Assembly (NCBI GenBank): GCA_007922305.1
Contig: ML677366.1
Location: forward strand, 14,728,783-14,792,782
DNA: 64,000 bases
From: Dermatemys mawii
Lineage: Eukaryota > Chordata > Testudines > Dermatemydidae
Direction of reading: 5' to 3'
Within the stretch, counting starts at the first letter, position 1. The number at the start of each line of letters is the position of its first letter. The position numbers were made by a program, and so were the translations under genes. This document shows positions 1-12,318 of the stretch, one piece after another. Below the pieces are notes generated by a model that was not told the DNA's origin, did not search any database, and saw only the letters and a list, made by a program, of their open reading frames with translations.

Positions 1-236
1 GATAAAGATGATCTGCTTAGACACTAGAGACCTTGATTGAACTCCTAAGAACTGAAGGGTTGCACAGGCTAAAATAAAAGCAGCACTAACTCAGAGTTAT
101 CCTGCTGGCTGAGCAAAATCATGTCAGCTACAGAGCAAGCATCATGTGGCTATCCGTTATCTAAGATACAGATTGATGCCTACAATAACTCATTCTGAGC
201 ACATCTTCCTCTCTCTCTCTTTCCAATATGTTTTAG

Positions 237-417
237 GAATTTTCCAATTCGAGGGATTCAGTTCTATGACGGGCCAGTCAATGTCCAAAACTGTACGTTT
301 CGCAAGTTTGCTGCACTGGACGGTCGCCATACAAGTGCCCTGGCATTCCGGCTCAACAATGCCTGGCAAAGCTGCCCCAATAACAACGTCACGGATGTTC
401 TATTTGAAGACGTTCCC
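237..417 (+). CDS. CEMIP: CEMIP coding exon a (parallel beta-helix region)
   Basis: This 181-bp exon follows a pyrimidine-rich acceptor (tatgttttag) and ends at a GTGAGT donor. It enters with one base of a split codon and leaves in phase 0. The peptide contains GIQFYDGPVNVQNCTFRKF and HTSALAFRLNNAWQSCPNNN, which match the CEMIP family. This is the part built from short PbH1 right-handed beta-helix repeats; the NCTF motif is a typical helix turn and also an N-glycosylation sequon. It is the first exon wholly inside the window; its upstream partner is outside. Confidence 0.93.
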
Positions 418-2287
418 GTGAGTTATTCCTTAAAATGAGCTCTGGGGGCTTTGGTTTTGGATGCGAGTGTGATGGTGAAAAATGTGATTCAGGAAATGAC
501 CATTGGGGGGGAAAAAAACAACATAAGAATTGGAAACCTAACGACCTAGTCCTAGTGATTTGCCATGTTTTTAGCAAATTAGGTGTAAATTAGGGATAAG
601 AAAACTGGTTTGGATAAATGAAATAAACAAGCCCAACTTTCTCACAAACTCAGAGCAAGCTAGAACCAGACCTATCCCATATAAATAAATGGTAGTTCTA
701 TTTCTTTGAGTCTCTGCACTGCTAATGGCCTGCTTCCATTCTCATGTACAAGGAGTAATTCTACTGAAGTTAATAGAGATACAGTTGGAGTGAAACCAGT
801 CTAGGTGAGAGGAAAATAAGGCCCCTTTTGGTTCCAGCTGGGATAAGATGTTGAAGTGGCAGCATAGAAAGGCTGTTCATACAAAAGTTCCAGCCCAATC
901 AGAAGGAAGAAATACCAAGGAACATCCCTGTGAGCAGAAGCAAGGTTGAATTCCCTTCTTAATTACATCTGGTAATTCCCTTGACATCAGTTCCTCCAAT
1001 GTAAATGAGAGCAGAACTGGGCCAAAAAGGTTCCAATCTGCTTTGAATAAGCATGTGAACTTTTGAGTGCTTGTTTGAACTAAGCCAAGCAATTAGTTAG
1101 AACTAATCCTGGTGAGAGAGAGATTGACAGGTATTTTTGCATCTGCTTGTACAAATATATGCCTGCTGGTCCTGAATGTCCCTCTTCCTGATGAAATGTA
1201 CCTAGCAGCTGTTTAATCCAATTAACAAGCCTTGCAAGTGTATTTACAGACATCTGTGGATTGAATGAATGATTCTGATTGCCTCATGTTTACTAAATAC
1301 CAGATATGCTAAAATTTCATGAGGAAAAATTGATTAAAAATCTTTGTGCCAAGTGTCTGGTAGGGAGAACGAAATCCTCAAAATTGCCCAACCCAGCCTC
1401 AGCCACATTGCATCAGGCTGGTTTGTGACATTCAATTTATTTAACTTGGATAAGAACCACTGGTCAGAAGTCACATAAGCAGCCATGTCCCTGGGGAGGT
1501 GCCGATTGTTCCCAGTGTAAGTGCAACTTTATTAACATACAAATTTAAAAAAATGAAGAAGAAATAGGAATGCATGAACTGGGTCAGATAAAATAAAAAC
1601 CTCCCTGAACCTCCCTTCAAAATGTGAACTGCACAGCCCAGGATGGAGGCCGGGAGTAGAATGCAGGTGGTTTTGTCCTCTACCTCTTCCATTTGTGGTC
1701 AATAGGAAAGGACTAATAACCAAGTAAACCTTTTCTGTGCATGACTTAGCTCTGCTTTAGCCCCAAGCATTGCCCATGCATGCAGTTTGTAGACAAGGGA
1801 GGAGCCACTCAAATATTCTAGCAAATCTCACTGAAATTCCTGCTAGCTGACAAGACCAACACTGCCAAAAGTGGCCACAGATTTTGGGTGCTCCTTTTTG
1901 GGGGGCACCTGCCTGAATTACTCAAAGCCTAATTTCCCTCCACAAGAGCTGAGCACCTAGAAACTCCATTGACTTCAACTGGAGTTGTGGGTGCTCAGAG
2001 CTTCTGAAAACCAGATCTAAGATGTCTCAAGTTGAGGACCCAAAAACTGAGGCACTCAAAATCAGTGGCCATTTTTGAAAGCATTGGCCTTGATATACAA
2101 TTAAGTTTCCCTACCCCTATAGTGACTAGCAAATCCAAATGCTGCTTCTTGTCCAAACTACTCTACAGTGCTAGTTAAAATCAAACAATTTGAGCCATTC
2201 CAACAACCACAAAATTGTCCTTCACTTAAAATGCTAAGCAGCGAATTGCTCCTCTGGAATGTAAATATATGTCCCTGTTGTGTTTAG
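418..2287 (+). other. CEMIP intron, largely unassigned
   Basis: This 1.87 kb intron is AT-rich with no exon-like block. Around 1903-2030 is a decayed interspersed-repeat fragment of the reptile type, with text such as actccattgacttcaactgg. The rest holds nothing I can assign. Confidence 0.6.
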
Positions 2288-2503
2288 ATTACCTCCAGAG
2301 TGTTCTTCGGAGAGCCTGGACCCTGGTTCAATGACCTGAATATGGATGGTGATAAAACATCCATTTTTCATGATGTCGATGGCTCTGTGTCGGAATATCC
2401 CGGCTCATACCTTATAAAGGAAGATAACTGGTTGATCAAACACCCGGATTGTATTGATGTGCCAGATTGGAGAGGTGCCATCTGCAGTGGGCGCTATGCA
2501 CAG
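2288..2503 (+). CDS. CEMIP: CEMIP coding exon b
   Basis: This 216-bp exon (72 codons, phase 0 at both ends) lies between a tgtttag acceptor and a CAG|GTACAA donor. It begins ITSRVFFGEPGPWFN and ends DWRGAICSGRYAQ, both highly characteristic of CEMIP. The segment HDVDGSVSEYPGSYL lies within the beta-helix. There are no stops or frameshifts. Confidence 0.95.
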
Positions 2504-2884
2504 GTACAAAGAATTTACATTACACCATTGGCATTGCATGGGGAGTACAGGAGTTCAAGGTGATAGGTTGATAGCTATTTTCAATTTCCCAGTACAGTAG
2601 GGCTTGACGTCATCTTGAACTCAGAAATCTGCACTTTTATAGGACACTCAGGGTGTCCTAGAATTTGGCAGTGTATCTGCCTGAATGGTTTTGCACACAT
2701 AGATGAGTTTGCCTGTCAATATTATGGCACATTTTCAGAGACACCTTTAAAAATTTTTGGCCATGAATATGAAACAATGAAAAGAACACCGCACTTCTGT
2801 AGCAACTTCCATCCAAAGACGTCTAAGCATGTTAGAAGCATTCATAAATTAAGTTTCACAACTGACTTTAAGGTAGGGAAGTGT

Positions 2885-3060
2885 TGTTTTGCCCATTTTT
2901 ATGGAGGAAATTGTGTCACAGCTAAGTTAGGTGACTTATCCACAGTCTCGTAGGGAGCATCTTGTAGAGGCTAGAATAGAATCTGGATCTCCTAACTTCA
3001 ATTTGTGTGACTTAGCCACAAAACTATTCTTCCACCCACAAAAGCACCTTGTACCACTGC
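2885..3060 (+). repeat. CORE-SINE/MIR-like fragment
   Basis: The text shows the MIR/CORE order: cccatttttatgg, then taagttaggtgacttatccacagtc, then agaatctggatctcctaac. The match is diverged, as expected for an old insertion. It lies in the 706-bp intron between two CEMIP exons. Confidence 0.55.
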
Positions 3061-3209
3061 CTAGAACCAGTCCTTCATGCTCTTTTATGTGCAATGACTT
3101 TTTTGTAAGCTTTATTTTATGTACTGCAAGTGTTCTCACAGTAATATACTTAAAGCCAATTTATAATCATCTATCTTATTAAACCTATTGTGACTGTTCC
3201 CTAATCTAG

Positions 3210-3421
3210 ATATACATCCAGGCCTACAAGTCAGCCACCCTGAGAATGAAAATAATCAAAAATGACTACCCTAGTCATCCTCTCTACTTGGAGGGGGCTT
3301 TAAGCAAAAGTTCTCCTTACCAGCAGTATCAGCCAGTCATAACGCTACAGAAAGGTTATACCGTCCATTGGGACAAGACGGCACCTGAGGAACTGGCTAT
3401 ATGGCTCATCAACTTCAACAA
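3210..3421 (+). CDS. CEMIP: CEMIP coding exon c
   Basis: This 212-bp exon begins after a ctaatctag acceptor and reads IYIQAYKSATLRMKIIKND, later YQQYQPVITLQKGYTVHW and ELAIWLINFN. It ends with two bases of a lysine codon (AA), completed by the first base of the next exon, at a GTGAGT donor. All of this matches CEMIP in order and spacing. The exon is intact. Confidence 0.95.
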
Positions 3422-3704
3422 GTGAGTGATCCCTCCAAACCCTACCCCATGAAAGTAGCATCCCAACCCAGTAATGTAGCTGTAAATGGTTAGAGAGTGA
3501 TGTTACTTTAATAGTCATGAGATGTTCTTTCAGGGTTGTCGTCATTATTCTATGAAGCCCACTCTGATCTGCCCCATCTTGTAATTTGTCATGATACTTA
3601 TGTCTCCCAGATACACTTTTTCAGATTCTTAGGATCAAATAAATCCCTGGTGAATAGATGCCAGTGGTGTTAGGTCAGGGATGAGTGTAGCCCATATTGC
3701 TTAA

Positions 3705-5235
3705 GTACATAGGAACGGCCATCCTGGGTCAGACCAAAGGTCCACCCAGCCCAGTATCCTGTCTACCAACAGTGGCCATGTCAGGTACCCCACAGGGAGT
3801 GAACCTAACAGGTAAGGATCAAGTGATCTCTCTCCTGCCACCCATCTCCCCCGCCTTCTGAAAAACAGAGGCTAGGGACACTATTCCTTACCCATCCTGG
3901 CTAATAGCCATTAATGAACTTAACCTCCATGAATTTGTCCAGTTCTCTCAAACCTTGTTATAGTCCTAGCCTTCACAACCTCCTCAGGCAAGGAGTGCCA
4001 CAGGTTGACTGTGCGCTGTGTGAAGAAGAACTTCCTTTTATTTGTTTTAAGCCTGCTGGCCATTAATTTCATTTGGTGGCCCCTAGTTCTTACATTATAG
4101 GAACAAATAAATAACTTTCCTTATTCACTTTCTCCACCCCACTCATGATTTTATATACCTCTCTCATATCCCCCCTTAGTCTCCTCTTTTCCAAGCTGAA
4201 AAATCCCAGCCTCTTTAATCTCTCCTCATATGGGACCTGTTCCAAACCCCTAATCATTTTAGTTGCCCTTCTCTGAACCTTTTCTAATGCCAGTATATCC
4301 TTTTTGAGATGAGGAGACCACATCTGTACGCAGTATTCAAGATGTGGGCACACCATGGATTTATATAAGGGCAACAAGGATATTCTCCATTTTATTCTCT
4401 ATCCCTTTTTTAATGATTCCGAACATCCTGTTTGCTTTTTTGACTGCCGCTGCACACTGCGTGAATGTCTTTAGATCCATGATGTCTCCAAGATCTTTTT
4501 CCTGATTAGTTGTAGCTAAATTAGCCCCCATCATATTGTATATAGCTGGGGTTATTTTTTCCAATGTGCATTATTTCACATTAAATTTCATTTGCTATTT
4601 TGTTGCCCAATTTCTTAGTTTTGTGAGAACTTTTTAAAGTTCTTCACATTCTGCTTTGGTCTTAACTGTCTTGAGCAGTTTAGTATCAGCTGCAAACTTT
4701 ACCACCTCACAATTTACCCCCTTCCTCCAAATCATTTATGAATAAGTTGAATAGGATTGATCCTAGGACTGACCTTTGGGGAACACCACTAGTTACCCCG
4801 CTCCCTTTTGAAAATTCACCATTTATTCCTACCCTTTGTTCCCTGTCTTTTAAGCAGTTCTCAGTCCAAGAAAGGATCTTCCCTTTTATCACATGACAAC
4901 TTAATTTACGTAAGAGCCTTTGGTGAGGGGCCTTGTCAAAGGCTTTCTGGAAATCTAAGTATACTATGTCCACTGGATCCTCCTTGTCCACGTGTTTGTT
5001 GACCCTTTCAAAGAACTCTAATAGATTAGTAAGAAATGATTTCCCTTTACAGAAACCATGTTGACTTTTTCCCAACAATTTATCTTCTATGTGGCTGACC
5101 ATTTTATTTTTTACTATTTTTTCAACTAATTTGCCTAATTCAACTAATTTCAACTAAGTACTGACGTTAGACTTACCAGTCTGTAATTGCCGAGATCACC
5201 TCTAGAGCCCTTTTTAAACATCAGTAGCACATAGA
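3705..5235 (-). mobile_element. CR1 LINE, 5'-truncated, with 3' end
   Basis: Reading the minus strand, the sequence runs from the RT domain to the CR1 3' end at about 3705 (facing gaacggccatcctgggtcag). The longest open piece, 4707-5153, encodes a reverse-transcriptase segment with KSQHGFCKGKSFLTNLLEFF, VDIVYLDFQKAFDKAPHQRL and SGVPQRSVLGSILFNLFIND. Further frames at 4090-4377 and 4361-4564 encode the RT C-terminus (for example [12 protein letters not shown]) and are shifted or stopped relative to one another. It is a dead copy sitting in a CEMIP intron, opposite to the gene. Truncation at the 5' side is normal for target-primed insertion. Confidence 0.93.
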
Positions 5236-5383
5236 TGTTCTTTTAAAGGCTAAATTATGTTGATCAGCCAGGAAAAAATTGTTACATTTCAGAGTGAACT
5301 ATTTAACTTGGCTAATGACATGCCCAGGAAAGTCATAGTCATGTGTCTATTATTTGTTATAATGTGGCTCTTTGCTATTTTAG

Positions 5384-5569
5384 GAATGACTGGATCCAGC
5401 TCGGGTTGTGTTATCCCAAAGGGACATCATTTTCCATTCTCTCAGACATCCACAATCGTCTCTTGAAGAAAACATACAAAACGGGGACCTTCTATAGGAC
5501 CTTGCAAATGGACAAATTGGAGTACAGATATCCTACCAAAGGATACTATTACTGGGATGAGGATACTGG
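5384..5569 (+). CDS. CEMIP: CEMIP coding exon d
   Basis: This 186-bp exon has acceptor ctattttag and donor GTAAGG. It completes the split lysine codon and reads NDWIQLGLCYPKGTSFSILS, then NRLLKKTYKTGTFYRTLQMD and YYWDEDTG, ending in two bases of a glycine codon. It matches CEMIP without gaps. Confidence 0.95.
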
Positions 5570-6800
5570 GTAAGGAAATAGCCTTTGGTCAACTAGACAG
5601 ATCTGAAAGAGCCATCTAAACCAGGAAGTGGTTTGGCCCAGACCAACATTCAAATGCAAACTGGGATCACAACAAACAGATTCCTTGAGACCTGATCAAC
5701 TTTTCATTTCCTTCTGACTTATGGTGGCTGCCACTCATTCGTGTGCTCCCAGCTACAGCCCCTCGCCTCCGATGGCTCCCAGTGCACAGCAGGGTAGAAG
5801 GAAAAGCAGAAAGAGTACCAGGTTCATAGCAATGAAGTTACGCAGAATAAGCATAAAACCCTTCTCATTTCAAAAATGTGATGTAGGAATCTTAAACCAT
5901 GACCATGTATGAGCATCGGCATGTGTGGTGCATAGCTGCCTAATGGATTTGAACAGGAAAAATTTATCCCTTGGGGGATAGGACTCATTCTTATAGGACA
6001 TTGAGGCTGCTTTTTATATAGAGAGAGGGAAAGAGATGTGTATTTATAATAAATATAGTGCAGTTAGCGCTGAATGGAAATATTCAGGGAAGAGGGGTTG
6101 TGGATCTATGTTTCCATCCCCACAATATTTCATGGAGGAGGGACTGGAGTGGCTGTGGTGCATGAGATTGGACTGACCACTGGGAAGTGGGACGAACTCC
6201 TTGGCCCAGTCTGGTGCCACCTTCCAGTCACCATGGGTCCCAGTGGAGTGGCCTGATGGAGGGGCAGGAGCACATGTACTAGCTGCCAGAGTGGGGTGGA
6301 GGATGTCAAAGGGGACTGGCACCTGGACAGAGAGCAAGAGGGTGATAGCGCACATGGCACCAAACACCTAGTGAGGAGTGGGGGAGTAGTGCAGGGCACC
6401 AGCCACAGAAGAACTGGTGTAGGAATGGCCATCACAACTACCAGGAAACTCCTTCCCAGCCTGGATGGGCTACCCATCTCCCCCTCCAACCCACTGTTCT
6501 CAGTAACTCCCTTTTGTTCTCCCTCCTATCCCTCTACCCCCGACTCACACAGGGCATTTTCCCCTCTCTGAATATATGTATATATAACCACACTGATTCA
6601 TGTAAAAATAGTGGACCTCTAGAGCTATATAAATATACAGTGCGTGATGTGGTATAAATATTCCATTCACATCAGTCTAAGGTGGCTGTATTACACATTT
6701 GTTATCACAAAGCAACGAGACATACTCTGTTATAACCTGGACTTATTTGTTTGGGTGTATAATACCCTGTGATTTGTGCATTGTCACCCCCAATCTGCAG
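5570..6800 (+). other. CEMIP intron without recognisable content
   Basis: This 1.23 kb intron contains a GC-richer middle (about 6110-6500) with overlapping open frames on both strands that share no recognisable motif. I regard those as chance frames. No repeat was confidently identified. Confidence 0.5.
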
Positions 6801-7005
6801 GCTGCTGTTTCTGAAACTCAAAGCCCAGAATGAAAAGGAGAAGTTTGCCTTCTGCTCAGTCCAAGGCTGCGAAAGAATAAGGATCAAAGCTGTGATCCCA
6901 AAGGACGCTGGAATCAGTGACTGTGAGGCCAAGGCCTATCCAAAATACACAGAAACTCCAGTAGTAGATGTACCAATGCCTAAGAAGCTCTCTAACACAC
7001 TACTG
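6801..7005 (+). CDS. CEMIP: CEMIP coding exon e
   Basis: This 205-bp exon has acceptor caatctgcag and donor CTG|GTAAAG. The peptide reads LLFLKLKAQNEKEKFAFCS, then GCERIRIKAVIPKDAG and DVPMPKKLSNTLL, clearly CEMIP. The cysteines of FCSVQGCERI and SDCEAKAYPK, found in the mammalian protein, are retained. Phase 1 entry, phase 0 exit. Confidence 0.95.
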
Positions 7006-7521
7006 GTAAAGTACCTTGTTTGCTATTACATTTCTATTCCTGTGGTTCTGTTTCCTTGTAAATTTACAAGCTTTATCGTGCATCATTCCATGTAGCCATG
7101 GAGACCAGCTCTATAAGAACTACTCTACCCTGGGCATAACTTCCTGAAATGGTCCAGAAGTGTAATGCAACCTATACCAGCCACCCGCTAGTACAGAAAA
7201 CCCAGATTCTTAAAAGGAAGAGAGATGTAAAGCTGCAGCAGGTGTTCCCTAATGGTTACTTTTGCATACTATATGCTGCCTCCTAGGAATAGGTGCTGGA
7301 TACTCATTGGGGCATTGGGGATAGCTCTGGGGCATTGAAGATGGTATTTCACAGTAAGAATTTGATCTCCCAATGGTCCGGGGCAGAGTGCTGCGCACAG
7401 AAACACAGTGCACAAAGTGATGAGCAGAGTGACAGGTTGCTCAGGAGAACTTGCTCTGATGGTTGCCAGACATACCTGCCTAGTAGCAAAAGCAATGTCA
7501 GAGGGGGGATTGCATAGCTAA

Positions 7522-7630
7522 GGGTATGTCTATGCTGCAAAGAAAAACCCGCATCGTTAAGTCTCAGAGCCCAGGTCAGTTGACTCAGGCTTATAGATGT
7601 GGGGATGAAAATAGCAGTGTGGACGTTTGC
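7522..7630. mobile_element. PIF/Harbinger-like MITE fragment
   Basis: The sequence starts GGGTATGTCTATGCTGC just after TAA and continues ctcagagcccaggtcagttg, then agcagtgtggacg. This is the terminal half of a common reptile short DNA transposon with the GGG..TGTCTACACT terminus. The far end is not recognisable, so the copy is truncated. Confidence 0.5.
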
Positions 7631-7977
7631 ACATCAAGGATTCTGCTGAAAGACAGGTTCATGTTCTGCTTTCAGCCCAGCCCTTTGTAACCCTTCTCCT
7701 TTGGAGCAGGCATGTAGGATCAATGCCTCAATTAACTACATATCCCTGCACAAAACAAAAATTTCCTTTTTGTGAAACTAGCAAAATGTATATGTTGACA
7801 GGATCAGCTCAGAGGTTAAGATTTTGCCCGGGTTTCATTAACAATGTAATTTGGCATGTGTCAACATATTAGGTACCTTTTTTATTGCTGATTAAACTGC
7901 TAGGAAACTTGGTTTAAAATAAATAGCACTTGAGGAATGTACAAAAGTGATAAACACCGTTTTCTATTTTTAAGCAG

Positions 7978-8064
7978 AAGAATAAGGATCATTTCCTAGA
8001 GCTGAAAGTAGAAACCTTCAAGACCAGATACTTCCACCTCAGGGATGACTTTGCATACATTGAA
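7978..8064 (+). CDS. CEMIP: CEMIP coding exon f
   Basis: A short 87-bp exon (29 codons, phase 0) between a ttttaagcag acceptor and a GAA|GTAAGT donor. It encodes KNKDHFLELKVETFK and YFHLRDDFAYIE, equivalent to the CEMIP segment just before the C-terminal GG domain. The 327-bp intron that follows holds nothing identifiable. Confidence 0.93.
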
Positions 8065-8391
8065 GTAAGTGGTTCCTTCTCAGCCATATTTGTCGGACTT
8101 TTAGAAATACATAGGTTAAAATGCTAGAGGTTCACTCAGAGTTTACTGAGGAAACTATACCGATCTTTATTAGGAATTAGGTCATTCAGGTTATGTCTTT
8201 TGTGAAAATGAGTAGTACCTACAACATAATAGGCAAAGATTCAAGATGATCCAAGCTAGGAGACAGGGAATCTTATTCCTTGAAGCAAGGAGCAGTTCAA
8301 CACTGCCATGTCACAGTCATGAAGATTCTTACAGTTAACTGTCATGAACTTGGTTTTCTTTGGCACATCAAGAGTTTTCTCTCTTCTGCAG

Positions 8392-8549
8392 GTTGATGGT
8401 AAGAAGTTTTTCCTCACTGATGATGGTATCCAAGTAGTTGTGATTGACGGGGAGCATGGAAAAATTGTTGACCGAATAAGTTTCAAAAACTCTATTCTAC
8501 AGGGAATCCCAACGCAGATAGACAATTATGTCACCAACATCAAAAACAA
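8392..8549 (+). CDS. CEMIP: CEMIP coding exon g (start of C-terminal GG domain)
   Basis: This 158-bp exon (acceptor cttctgcag, donor GTGAGT) encodes VDGKKFFLTDDGIQVVVIDG, then ISFKNSILQGIPTQIDNYV. The pattern of a strand ending in VVIDG, an FxNS loop and a following LxxxI helix is the opening of the GG (FAM3/interleukin-like) domain that ends CEMIP. It ends with two bases of an Asn codon. Confidence 0.94.
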
Positions 8550-9164
8550 GTGAGTAAATAATCCAGTGAGCAATAAAATTTTAGCACGCACGAGTGTTGC
8601 TGCTTCTTAGCTCTGTCACCTGGCATGGCTTAGAGTTACAAAATCTTAATAGGCCTGTTGCATGACATGGTTCAGTATCAACCTCATCATAATCCAAATG
8701 CTGAGTTCTAAAGTAGCCCTAAGGCATGAGCTGTAAACCTGTGGAAAAAAGGTCATTATTGGTTCCTAAACCACAGTGCTCGTAATCTGTTTTCATATTG
8801 TCTGACTAATCTGAGAGTTCTCATCAGATGCCACTGAAAAAATATATGCATGCTACGTGCATGTGTTCCTTCCCTAAACACATGTGCTGTGTGTGTTTTG
8901 ATTTCTGTAAGCATGCTAGCCAGAGATCTGGAGCAATGAAACTAGAACATTGAGTACCAAACACATGTTCCAAGCAGCTATATCCTGGAGCACAGTAGTC
9001 TAGCCAGCCTGAAATATTAATAGAAACCATATCAGTGCTTCTGAAATTGTGGGATTGAGAATTATGTTCTCTGCTCATATTGGTTTGTAGAGTATTAATA
9101 CATGTAATTGTTGTTAGAGGTATTTTATAAAGATATTTACTCTAATCTTTTATTAAATTACTGA

Positions 9165-9790
9165 TTAATGAGGACCTTCCCTCTTACCCCATGAGTTTAC
9201 TTTGCTTAAGAGCCTTTGGTGAGGAAGCTTATCAAAGTCTTTCTGAAATTCTAAGTACACTATGTCCACTGGATCCCACTTGTCTACATGCTTTTTGACC
9301 CCCTCAAAGAATCCTAGTAGATTGATGAGACATGATTTACCTTTACTAAAACCATGTTGACTCTTCCCCAACACGTTATGTTCATCTATGCGTCTGACAA
9401 TTTTGTTCTTTACTATAGTTTCAACCAGTTTGCCAGTACTGAAGTTCAGCTTATTGGCCTGTAATTGCTAGGATCACCTCTGGAGCCCTTTTTAAAAATT
9501 GGCATCAAATTAGCTATCCTCCATTTATTTGGCACAGAAGCTGATTTAAATAATAGGTTACAGACTACAGTTAGTAGTTCTGCAATTTCGCATTTGAGTG
9601 AACATCAGAACTCTTGGGTGAATACCATCTGGTCCTGGTGACTTATTACTGTTTAGTTTATCAATTTGTTCCAAAACCTCCTCTAATGACACCTCAATTT
9701 GGGACAGTTCCTCAGATTTGTCACCTGGATGTCTAATTATAGTGACTGTTTGTCCTACTTTAACACAGTGGGGCTGATCCATCAAGGATT
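9165..9790 (-). mobile_element. CR1 LINE internal fragment
   Basis: On the minus strand the 9558-9785 frame includes EVLEQIDKLNSNKSPGPDG followed by IHPRVL, the N-terminal signature of CR1 RT. The 9165-9374 frame reads MLGKSQHGFSKGKSCLINLL and DPVDIVYLEFQKDFDKLPHQ. The copy stops in mid-RT near 9165 with no 3' end, so it lost its tail by later deletion. It lies in a CEMIP intron, antisense to the gene. Confidence 0.9.
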
Positions 9791-10103
9791 TCTATCTGCA
9801 GAACACCCATCGACATCACTGGGAACACCTTACCTGGATAGCTTGCAAGATAGAGTCAAATAAATTAAACTAATCAAACATTTTATTACCCTGCAACACT
9901 TCTTTAATGAAGAGGAGCACATTTGACTGCAACGACCAGAGCCCCATCTGTGCCTCATTGAAGTCAATAGAAAAGCTCCCATTTTCTTCAATAGGGCCAG
10001 GATTTCCTGGTGCAGTCACTGGAGAGGTCTTGGCAGCTTGCAAACTTCATTAACTTGACTATACTTCAACTTGGATGGTTCTGTCTACAGAACTCCAGAT
10101 TAG

Positions 10104-10330
10104 CTGCTAGAAGAGGACCTCATCCTCCCTGATTAGAGATAACAAGCTGGTTCAGCCTGATTAGACTAACCTTGTTATCTCTAACCTGTCCCCTGCCTCT
10201 TATTTATTCCTGCCCCTGGATACTTCCACTGCATGCATCCGACGAAGTGGGTTTTAGCCCACGAAAGCTTATGCTCTAATACGTTAGTTAGTCTTTAAGG
10301 TGCCACAGGCCTCTTTGTCACTTCTGTCTA
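10104..10330. repeat. SINE-like reptile interspersed repeat
   Basis: The block includes agaggacctcatcctccctg, a local inverted repeat tagagataacaag/cttgttatctcta around 10134-10183, and gcatgcatccgacgaagtgg followed by agcttatgctc and gtctttaaggtgccacagg. The last part is the same sequence found as a hairpin at 46828-47020. Family name not assigned. Confidence 0.6.
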
Positions 10331-10969
10331 CAGAGTGCGCCTGCCAGGTTCAATTTGATAGGGGATTTTTCTTCACCTTCTGCCCTAACCTGTTTTGCTT
10401 AAACAACTGCTGAATTTTACCCCAGAGGTCGCTGCAAATTTGTGATACGTAAAGTGATCTGATCCCTGAACCGTATATCATTTGTACTTCAGTCTGAGTT
10501 TATAAAGCACCCCAGGGCTTTTTGGAAGACATGCTATTTATAAGGACACTAATAATGCACTTTTGTATCAAACATGCACTCAAAAGAAGGAAAATCATGA
10601 GACCCTCTGCACAGATTCCAGGGAGGTGAATTTATTTGCTGATATGAAAACAGAGTTAAATGAGAATTGCTTAGTGCATCCCAGATGAAGCACATTCCAC
10701 TCACTGAGTAGCATGTGATGGAAATGCTGATTCTGAACATTTAAACCGCACTAGAAGCTCAGTGTAAAATGAGCCAATTAAATATGGTTTCTAATGGTTT
10801 TTGCATATATGGAAAACTGAATATGTGGCTAAGTCGCTGGAGAAAATCGATGACCTCGGTCACAGGTGTCCCAGTGTCACACTGATGGCAGATGCCAATG
10901 TTTAAATCAGAAAAGTGACAAACGTTTAACTATTGTTCGTTTGTTTATAAATGGCTTTGTTTTCTTTAG

Positions 10970-11070
10970 TTCTATTGTGGTGATGTCATCTAAAGGCAGA
11001 TTCATTTCAAAAGGATCCTGGACTAAAGTACTGGAAAAACTTGGAGTTGAGAAGGGTTTTAAGTTAAAAG
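10970..11070 (+). CDS. CEMIP: CEMIP coding exon h (GG domain)
   Basis: This 101-bp exon has acceptor tttctttag and donor AAAG|GTAAGG. It completes the Asn codon and reads SIVVMSSKGRFISKG, then WTKVLEKLGVEKGFKLK. The VVMSSKG strand-turn and the following amphipathic helix with W and LEKLG are the core of the GG domain. Confidence 0.94.
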
Positions 11071-11487
11071 GTAAGGAATTTTAAAACCATAAATACAAAC
11101 TTCTGATTTGTTTACCTGACGAGTTAAAAAACTTTAATATATCAGCTTCTGCTAGTAAATTGACCTTGTGCAAGTGAGTGGGCACTGTGCTTCTCATCTG
11201 GACTTGTGTCGGGGAGAGAGAGGCAGACCTCCTTCCTCGAGGACAGTTTGGGAAAGACCTCAGGATTCCTGTCACCCAGGCTCGCTGTGACGTCTATTGT
11301 TGGGAGGAAATATGGCCTAAGGAGAAGCCACACTCTTACAATAACCAGGTGCTGAATGGATGCTAAGATGGCATCCACAGCAGCTGTAGAGAAGGCAGTG
11401 CATTTTGGTACCCTTCATGGAAGAAGTGCCCAGATAGCTCCCACTGCTTGGAAGGGGAGTGAAAATACCAAATTAAAGTCTATTCTG

Positions 11488-12181
11488 AGTGTGTCCAGGT
11501 GGCTCGAGGGCCACATCGGGGTTAGAAAATTCTGTGGAGGGCCGGTTAGGGAAGGCTGTGCCTCCCCAAACAGCTTGGCTACACCCCCCATCTGACTCCC
11601 ACCCACTTCCCACCTCCTGACTGCACTCCTCAGAATCCCCAAGCCCTGCTCCTGGTCCCCTGATCGCCCCTTCTAGAGACCCCCTGCCCCTAACAACCAT
11701 CACCCTGTGCTGGGATCCCACTGCCATCTAAGCGTCCCTGTTCCTTTTTCCCTCGACTGCTCCCTCCTGAGACTCCCTGACCCTAACTGTCCACCCCCCA
11801 GGACCCCACCCGCCTCCCACGCTCCCTATCCCCTGACTGCCCCGACCCCTAGTCACATCCCTCCCCCCAACAGACTCCTGGGACTCCCATGCTTATCCGA
11901 CCCCCTGGCCCCTGACCTCCACCTATCCAACCACTCCTTGCCCCTTATCCAACCCCCAGCCCCCATACCATGCTGCTCAGAGCAGCGTATTGGGCAACTG
12001 CGCGAAGCCAGATGCGCAGCTCCGCCCCCCAGAGCGCTGCCCATGCGGTGGTGTGACTCCGGTGGAGGGAGGAAGGTGGGGGAGGGGCTGAGCATCGTCT
12101 CCCTGGCCGAGAGCTCAGGGGCCAGGCAGGAGGGTCTCGTGAGCCAGATGTGGCCTACGGGCCATAGTCTGCCCACCCCTG
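11488..12181 (-). mobile_element. Non-autonomous hAT element (TGGGCAAACT family), left end eroded
   Basis: The left part (gagggccacatcggggttag, then ggagggccggttagggaagg) is the reverse complement of the right end of the complete element at 54515-55025. The right end, tggcctacgggccatagtct followed by gcccacccctg, is the inverted terminal repeat. The interior is GC-rich and differs in length (about 690 bp against 511). No clean 8-bp duplication was seen because the left terminus is damaged. It lies in the last CEMIP intron. Confidence 0.75.
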
Positions 12182-12318
12182 TTCTATGGCCTATGTTATA
12201 CAGGAGGCCAGGCTAAATGATATCAATGGTTTCCTGACCTCTGACCTTGGAAGCTATGGAAGTGCTTCTACTTGTTTGCAGTCAACTGCAATCCCAATTT
12301 ATTGCTGTTGGTTTTCAG

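Noticed and set aside
6044..6571. Overlapping frames of about 90-120 codons in the intron between CEMIP exons d and e
   Set aside because: No recognisable motif, no splice sites, both strands open at once.
10134..10183. Hairpin considered as a microRNA precursor
   Set aside because: It lies inside an interspersed repeat, and the stem is short with a long loop.
11707..12216. 169-codon plus-strand frame in the last CEMIP intron
   Set aside because: It lies inside the GC-rich interior of a hAT element and is a composition artefact.
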